Positions 61,267 to 64,000 of a stretch of 64,000 nt of DNA are shown here, piece by piece (position 1 is the first letter of the stretch; each line of letters opens with the position of its first letter). The translations under genes were made by a program, and so were the position numbers. The notes beneath the pieces are model-generated. The model was given only the letters and a program-made list of their open reading frames with translations, ran no database searches and was not told the DNA's origin. Source of the DNA: Streptomyces morookaense (lineage in GTDB: Bacteria; Actinomycetota; Actinomycetes; Streptomycetales; Streptomycetaceae); NCBI RefSeq assembly GCF_013030945.1, contig NZ_JABBXF010000004.1, positions 62,001 through 126,000 on the forward strand. Direction: 5' to 3'.

Positions 61267-62226
61267 CTACGGCGTGAGGGACCGGGCGAACCACTCCACG
61301 GTCCGTTTGAGGCCTTCGGCGCAGTCCACCCGCGGTTGCCAGCCCAGCAGCCGGTGTGCCGTCGCGGTGTCGGGCCGGCGTTTGCCGGGGTCGTCCTCGG
61401 GGCGTTCCACGAAGGCGATGGTGGACGCCGAGCCGGTCAACCCGATGATGCGCTCGGCCAGTTCGAGCACGGTCGTCTCGTCGGAGCCGCCGATGTTGAC
61501 GGGCCCCGGCCGGCCGCTGGCCGCGAGGGAGAGGATGCCGTCGACGGTGTCGTCGACATAGGTCAGGGAGCGCGTCTGGCTGCCGTCGCCGGCCACCGTC
61601 AGCGGATCCCCGGCGAGGGCCTGGCGGATGAACGTCGGTACGGCGCGTCCGTCGTCGGACCGCATCCTGGGCCCGTAGGTGTTGAAGATGCGGACGATCG
61701 ACGTGTCGGTGCCGTAGGTGCGCCGGTAGGCGCTGACCAGCGCCTCGGCGTAGCGCTTCGACTCGTCGTAGACACTGCGCGGGCCCACGGGGTTGACGTT
61801 GCCCCAGTATCCCTCGCTCTGCGGGTGCTCCAGCGGGTCGCCGTACACCTCGGAGGTGGAGGCGAGCAGGAAACGGGCACGGTCGCGCCGGGCCAGTTCC
61901 AGGGCCGTGCGCGTACCGTTGCTGCCGGCCTCCAGCGTCTCGATGGGCAGCCGCAGGTAGTCGACGGGCGAGGCCGGGCAGGCCAGGTCCAGCACCAGGT
62001 CGACCCGGTCCGGGGCGGCTTCGATGCTGCCCGGGTCCGTGACGTCCGTCTCGACGAAGCAGAAGCGGCGATTCCCCGACAGATGCGCGATGTTGGCCCG
62101 CGATCCGGTCACCAGGTTGTCGACGCAGTGCACTTCCGAGCCGCCGGCGAGCAACCGTTCACAGACATGGGACCCGATGAAGCCGGCCCCTCCGGTCACC
62201 ACCGCACGTTTCCAGCCTCCATACAT
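61267..62226 (-). CDS. NAD-dependent epimerase/dehydratase, UDP-xylose-synthase-like
   Basis: This 319-residue SDR-type sugar enzyme has the NAD motif VVTGGAGFIGSHVCERLLAG, DLACPASPVDYLRLPIETL, the catalytic SVYDESKRYAEAL and FNTYGPRMRSDDGRAVPTF. The ACPASP and the TYGPRM segments are those of UDP-glucuronate decarboxylases. With the divergent UDP-glucose dehydrogenase it could produce UDP-glucuronate and then UDP-xylose. AAGGAGGG precedes the ATG. A dTDP-glucose dehydratase or another UDP-hexose epimerase is the main alternative. Confidence 0.85.
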   Translation of the reverse strand: MYGGWKRAVVTGGAGFIGSHVCERLLAGGSEVHCVDNLVTGSRANIAHLSGNRRFCFVETDVTDPGSIEAAPDRVDLVLDLACPASPVDYLRLPIETLEAGSNGTRTALELARRDRARFLLASTSEVYGDPLEHPQSEGYWGNVNPVGPRSVYDESKRYAEALVSAYRRTYGTDTSIVRIFNTYGPRMRSDDGRAVPTFIRQALAGDPLTVAGDGSQTRSLTYVDDTVDGILSLAASGRPGPVNIGGSDETTVLELAERIIGLTGSASTIAFVERPEDDPGKRRPDTATAHRLLGWQPRVDCAEGLKRTVEWFARSLTP

Positions 62227-62385
62227 GACGGCCCTCCTTGCGCAGCGGCCGACGGGGGGCTGCTCACGGGCTCGGGACGTGCGCCCGGTCTGCACAGCAG
62301 GACAGCTCCTTCACCTTCGCACAGGCCGGTGGACTACTCCACCCGAGACGAACGGCCCCGGAAGTCCCGTGCGCCACAAGGTCCC

Positions 62386-62425
62386 GATTGCCGCTCCCGG
62401 GAATGCGGGCGAGCCTGAAGAAGCG
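62386..62425 (+). promoter_or_regulatory. Promoter-like element shared with the catalase gene
   Basis: A 40-base element from GATTG to AAGCG matches 35495-35534 at 33 of 40 positions, including CGGG(C/T)GAGCCTGA. It ends 57 bases before the UDP-glucose dehydrogenase start; the catalase copy ends 58 bases before the chosen start there. It lies in the 256-bp divergent gap of the glycan genes. No other feature was seen in that gap. Confidence 0.45.
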
Positions 62426-62482
62426 ACTCCCGGCCGCCTCCGCAAGGGCGGGAGCGGGGGAGCAGGAAGAGGTGACGGCACC

Positions 62483-63817
62483 ATGCGCGTATCCGTCATC
62501 GGCTGCGGCCACCTGGGCATCCCGCACGCCGTCGCGATGGCCGAGATCGGCCACGAGGTCGTCGGCGTGGACCTCGACCCGGCGATGACCGACCGCCTCA
62601 ACTCGGGCCGGTGCCCGGTCCACGAGGACGGGCTCGCCGAACTGCTGGCCGCTCATCTCGCCGCCGGCCGGCTGCACTTCACCACCGGCATCGCCGAGGC
62701 CGCCGCCTTCGCCGACGTCCATTTCCTCGCCGTCGGCACCCCCATCGGCGCCGACGGCCGCAGTTACGACACCGGGCAGGTCGTCGCCGCCGTGCGCGCC
62801 CTGGCCCCGCACCTGCGGCGGCCCTGCGTCGTCATCGGCAAGTCGACCGTCACCGTCGGCACCACCGGACGCCTGGCCGCCCTCCTCGCCCGCCTGGCAC
62901 CCGCGGGCGCCGGTGTCGAGGTCGTCTGGAACCCCGAGTTCCTGCGCGAGGGCCACGCCGTCGAGGACACCCTCCGGCCCGACCGGATCGTCGCCGGCGT
63001 CGCCTCGCGGCACGCGGAGGACGTCGTCCGCGAGCTCTACGCCCCCTTGGTGCGCAACCGGGTCCCGCTCCGCATCACCGACCCCGCGACGGCGGAACTC
63101 ATCAAGGGCGCCGCCAACGCCTGTCTCGGCATGAAGATTTCGTTCATCAACGGCGTCGCCGACATGTGTGCCGCGGCCGGCGCCGATGTCCGGCAGCTCT
63201 CCGACGCCATCGGTCTCGACCCGCGCATCGGCCGCGGCGGCCTCGACGCCGGACCCGGCTACGGGGGCGGCTGCCTGCCCAAGGACCTCCGCGCCTTCGC
63301 CGCCTGCGCCGAAGCCCTCGACGCCCCGGACGCGGCCGCCCTGTTCCACGCCGTCGAGCAGGTCAACGACTCCCGCCCGGCCGCCGCCCTGCGGCTCGTC
63401 GAGGAGACCCTCGGGCACGGCGTCGCCGGGACCAAGATCACCGTGTGGGGCGCGTCCTTCAAGGCCGGCACCGACGACATCCGGGAATCCCCGGCCCTCG
63501 CCGTGGCCACCCTCCTGCACCGGCAGGGTGCCGACGTCACCGTCCACGATCCCCTCGCGGTGCCCACGGCGCAGGCCCACCATCCCCGTCTCGGCTACGA
63601 GCAGGACCTGGAGACCTCCGTCAAGGGCGCCGAGCTGGTCGTGCTGGCCACCGAGTGGCCCCACTTCCGCGACGCCGACCACGAGCACCTGGCCGGCATC
63701 GTCGCGCGGCCCGTCCTGGTCGACCTCCGCAACCTCCTCGACGCCGACACCTGGCGCGCGGCGGGCTGGACCGTCCGGCAGCTCGGCCGCCCGGCCCGCG
63801 GGCCGGCAACACCCTGA
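62483..63817 (+). CDS. UDP-glucose 6-dehydrogenase family protein
   Basis: This 444-residue enzyme oxidises the C6 of a nucleotide sugar, most likely UDP-glucose to UDP-glucuronate. It has the NAD motif VSVIGCGHLGIPHAVAMAE and VWNPEFLREGHAVEDT. The catalytic Lys and Asn are in AELIKGAANACLGMKISFIN, and the active-site Cys is in GPGYGGGCLPKDLRAF. The C-terminal domain has ASFKAGTDDIRESPALAV. The ATG at 62483 is preceded by GAGG. It is divergent from the epimerase that could use its product. GDP-mannose or UDP-ManNAc substrates are less likely. Confidence 0.9.
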   Translation: MRVSVIGCGHLGIPHAVAMAEIGHEVVGVDLDPAMTDRLNSGRCPVHEDGLAELLAAHLAAGRLHFTTGIAEAAAFADVHFLAVGTPIGADGRSYDTGQVVAAVRALAPHLRRPCVVIGKSTVTVGTTGRLAALLARLAPAGAGVEVVWNPEFLREGHAVEDTLRPDRIVAGVASRHAEDVVRELYAPLVRNRVPLRITDPATAELIKGAANACLGMKISFINGVADMCAAAGADVRQLSDAIGLDPRIGRGGLDAGPGYGGGCLPKDLRAFAACAEALDAPDAAALFHAVEQVNDSRPAAALRLVEETLGHGVAGTKITVWGASFKAGTDDIRESPALAVATLLHRQGADVTVHDPLAVPTAQAHHPRLGYEQDLETSVKGAELVVLATEWPHFRDADHEHLAGIVARPVLVDLRNLLDADTWRAAGWTVRQLGRPARGPATP

Positions 63818-63831
63818 CAGCCGCGGGGACT

Positions 63832-64000
63832 TCAGACGGGATCGGCCTCGTCGGAGGACTGGCGCAGACGGCCGAGTGCCCGTTTCAGGATGCGGCTGAC
63901 CTGCATCTGCGAAATGCCGAGCACCGCCCCTATGTCCGCTTGCGTGAGGTCTTCGAAGTAGCGCAGGTACAGCACGTACCGCTCCCGTTCGGGAAGGCGG
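63832..64000 (-). CDS. RNA polymerase sigma factor C-terminus (SigB/SigF type), partial
   Basis: The last 55 codons of a gene that continues beyond the window encode region 4 of a sigma factor: LPERERYVLYLRYFEDLTQ, then ADIGAVLGISQMQVSRILKR and a short acidic end (SSDEADPV). The GISQMQVSRIL helix is typical of the SigB/SigF/SigG stress and sporulation group. The start, the region 2 part and any anti-sigma gene are outside the window. Confidence 0.88.
   Translation of the reverse strand, partial: RLPERERYVLYLRYFEDLTQADIGAVLGISQMQVSRILKRALGRLRQSSDEADPV

Noticed and set aside
61267..62226. Epimerase as ADP-heptose 6-epimerase (HldD)
   Set aside because: Its ACPASP and TYGPRM segments are those of UDP-glucuronate decarboxylases, and it pairs with a UDP-glucose dehydrogenase.

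Overview
The window is high-GC actinobacterial DNA. Codons end mostly in G or C, GTG starts with GGAGG-type ribosome sites are frequent, and many genes are coupled by ATGA or GTGA overlaps. The family set (group 1h hydrogenase, CsbD-like and other small stress proteins, UdgX, GH15, a SigB/F-type sigma factor) points to Streptomyces or a close relative. No rRNA, tRNA, CRISPR array, transposase or integrase was seen.

Left end, 1-9662, minus strand: part of an extracellular contractile injection system (eCIS) locus. In transcription order it encodes a DUF4157 effector-like protein with a C-terminal region resembling ADP-ribosyltransferases, two related beta-propeller/Ig-like proteins, a tail-assembly protein, a 52-residue DUF6760-type protein, a proline-rich protein with a 59-residue repeat, a gp19-like tube protein, a LysM tube/baseplate protein and a VgrG-like spike cut by the window edge. 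Sheath, main tube and AAA+ genes are not in the window.

9759-20869: ordinary accessory genes. These are an HxlR regulator divergent from an MFS pump, a Tat-exported cholesterol-oxidase-like GMC enzyme, an HD hydrolase, a WYL regulator divergent from a VOC protein, a DedA protein, a short aconitase, a GH15 glucosidase and four very small proteins.

20881-35468: a complete high-affinity [NiFe]-hydrogenase locus. The structural subunits are encoded with a hemerythrin, a large uncharacterised protein, a NifU-like protein and a DUF5947 protein. Next to them lie hypABFCDE on the minus strand, and divergent HypX and maturation-protease genes on the plus strand. The small subunit carries Asp in place of one proximal-cluster Cys, and HypX can supply CO in air; together they fit aerobic oxidation of trace H2.

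35593-51785: stress and respiration genes. These are a large-subunit catalase, CsbD, a VOC protein, a 1486-residue P-type ATPase, an SDR coupled to UdgX, an MFS exporter, an orphan CtaD-CtaF pair, an orphan QcrB-type cytochrome b and a second hemerythrin protein.

51751-63817: a compact glycan operon running right to left: UDP-xylose-synthase-like epimerase, carbamoyltransferase, GT2, GmhB, GT9, GT4-type, GT4, GmhA, HldE, GT9. A UDP-glucose dehydrogenase gene is divergent from it. Together they could make ADP-heptose and UDP-xylose and build a carbamoylated, heptose-containing glycan. The last 169 bases encode the C-terminus of a SigB/F-type sigma factor.
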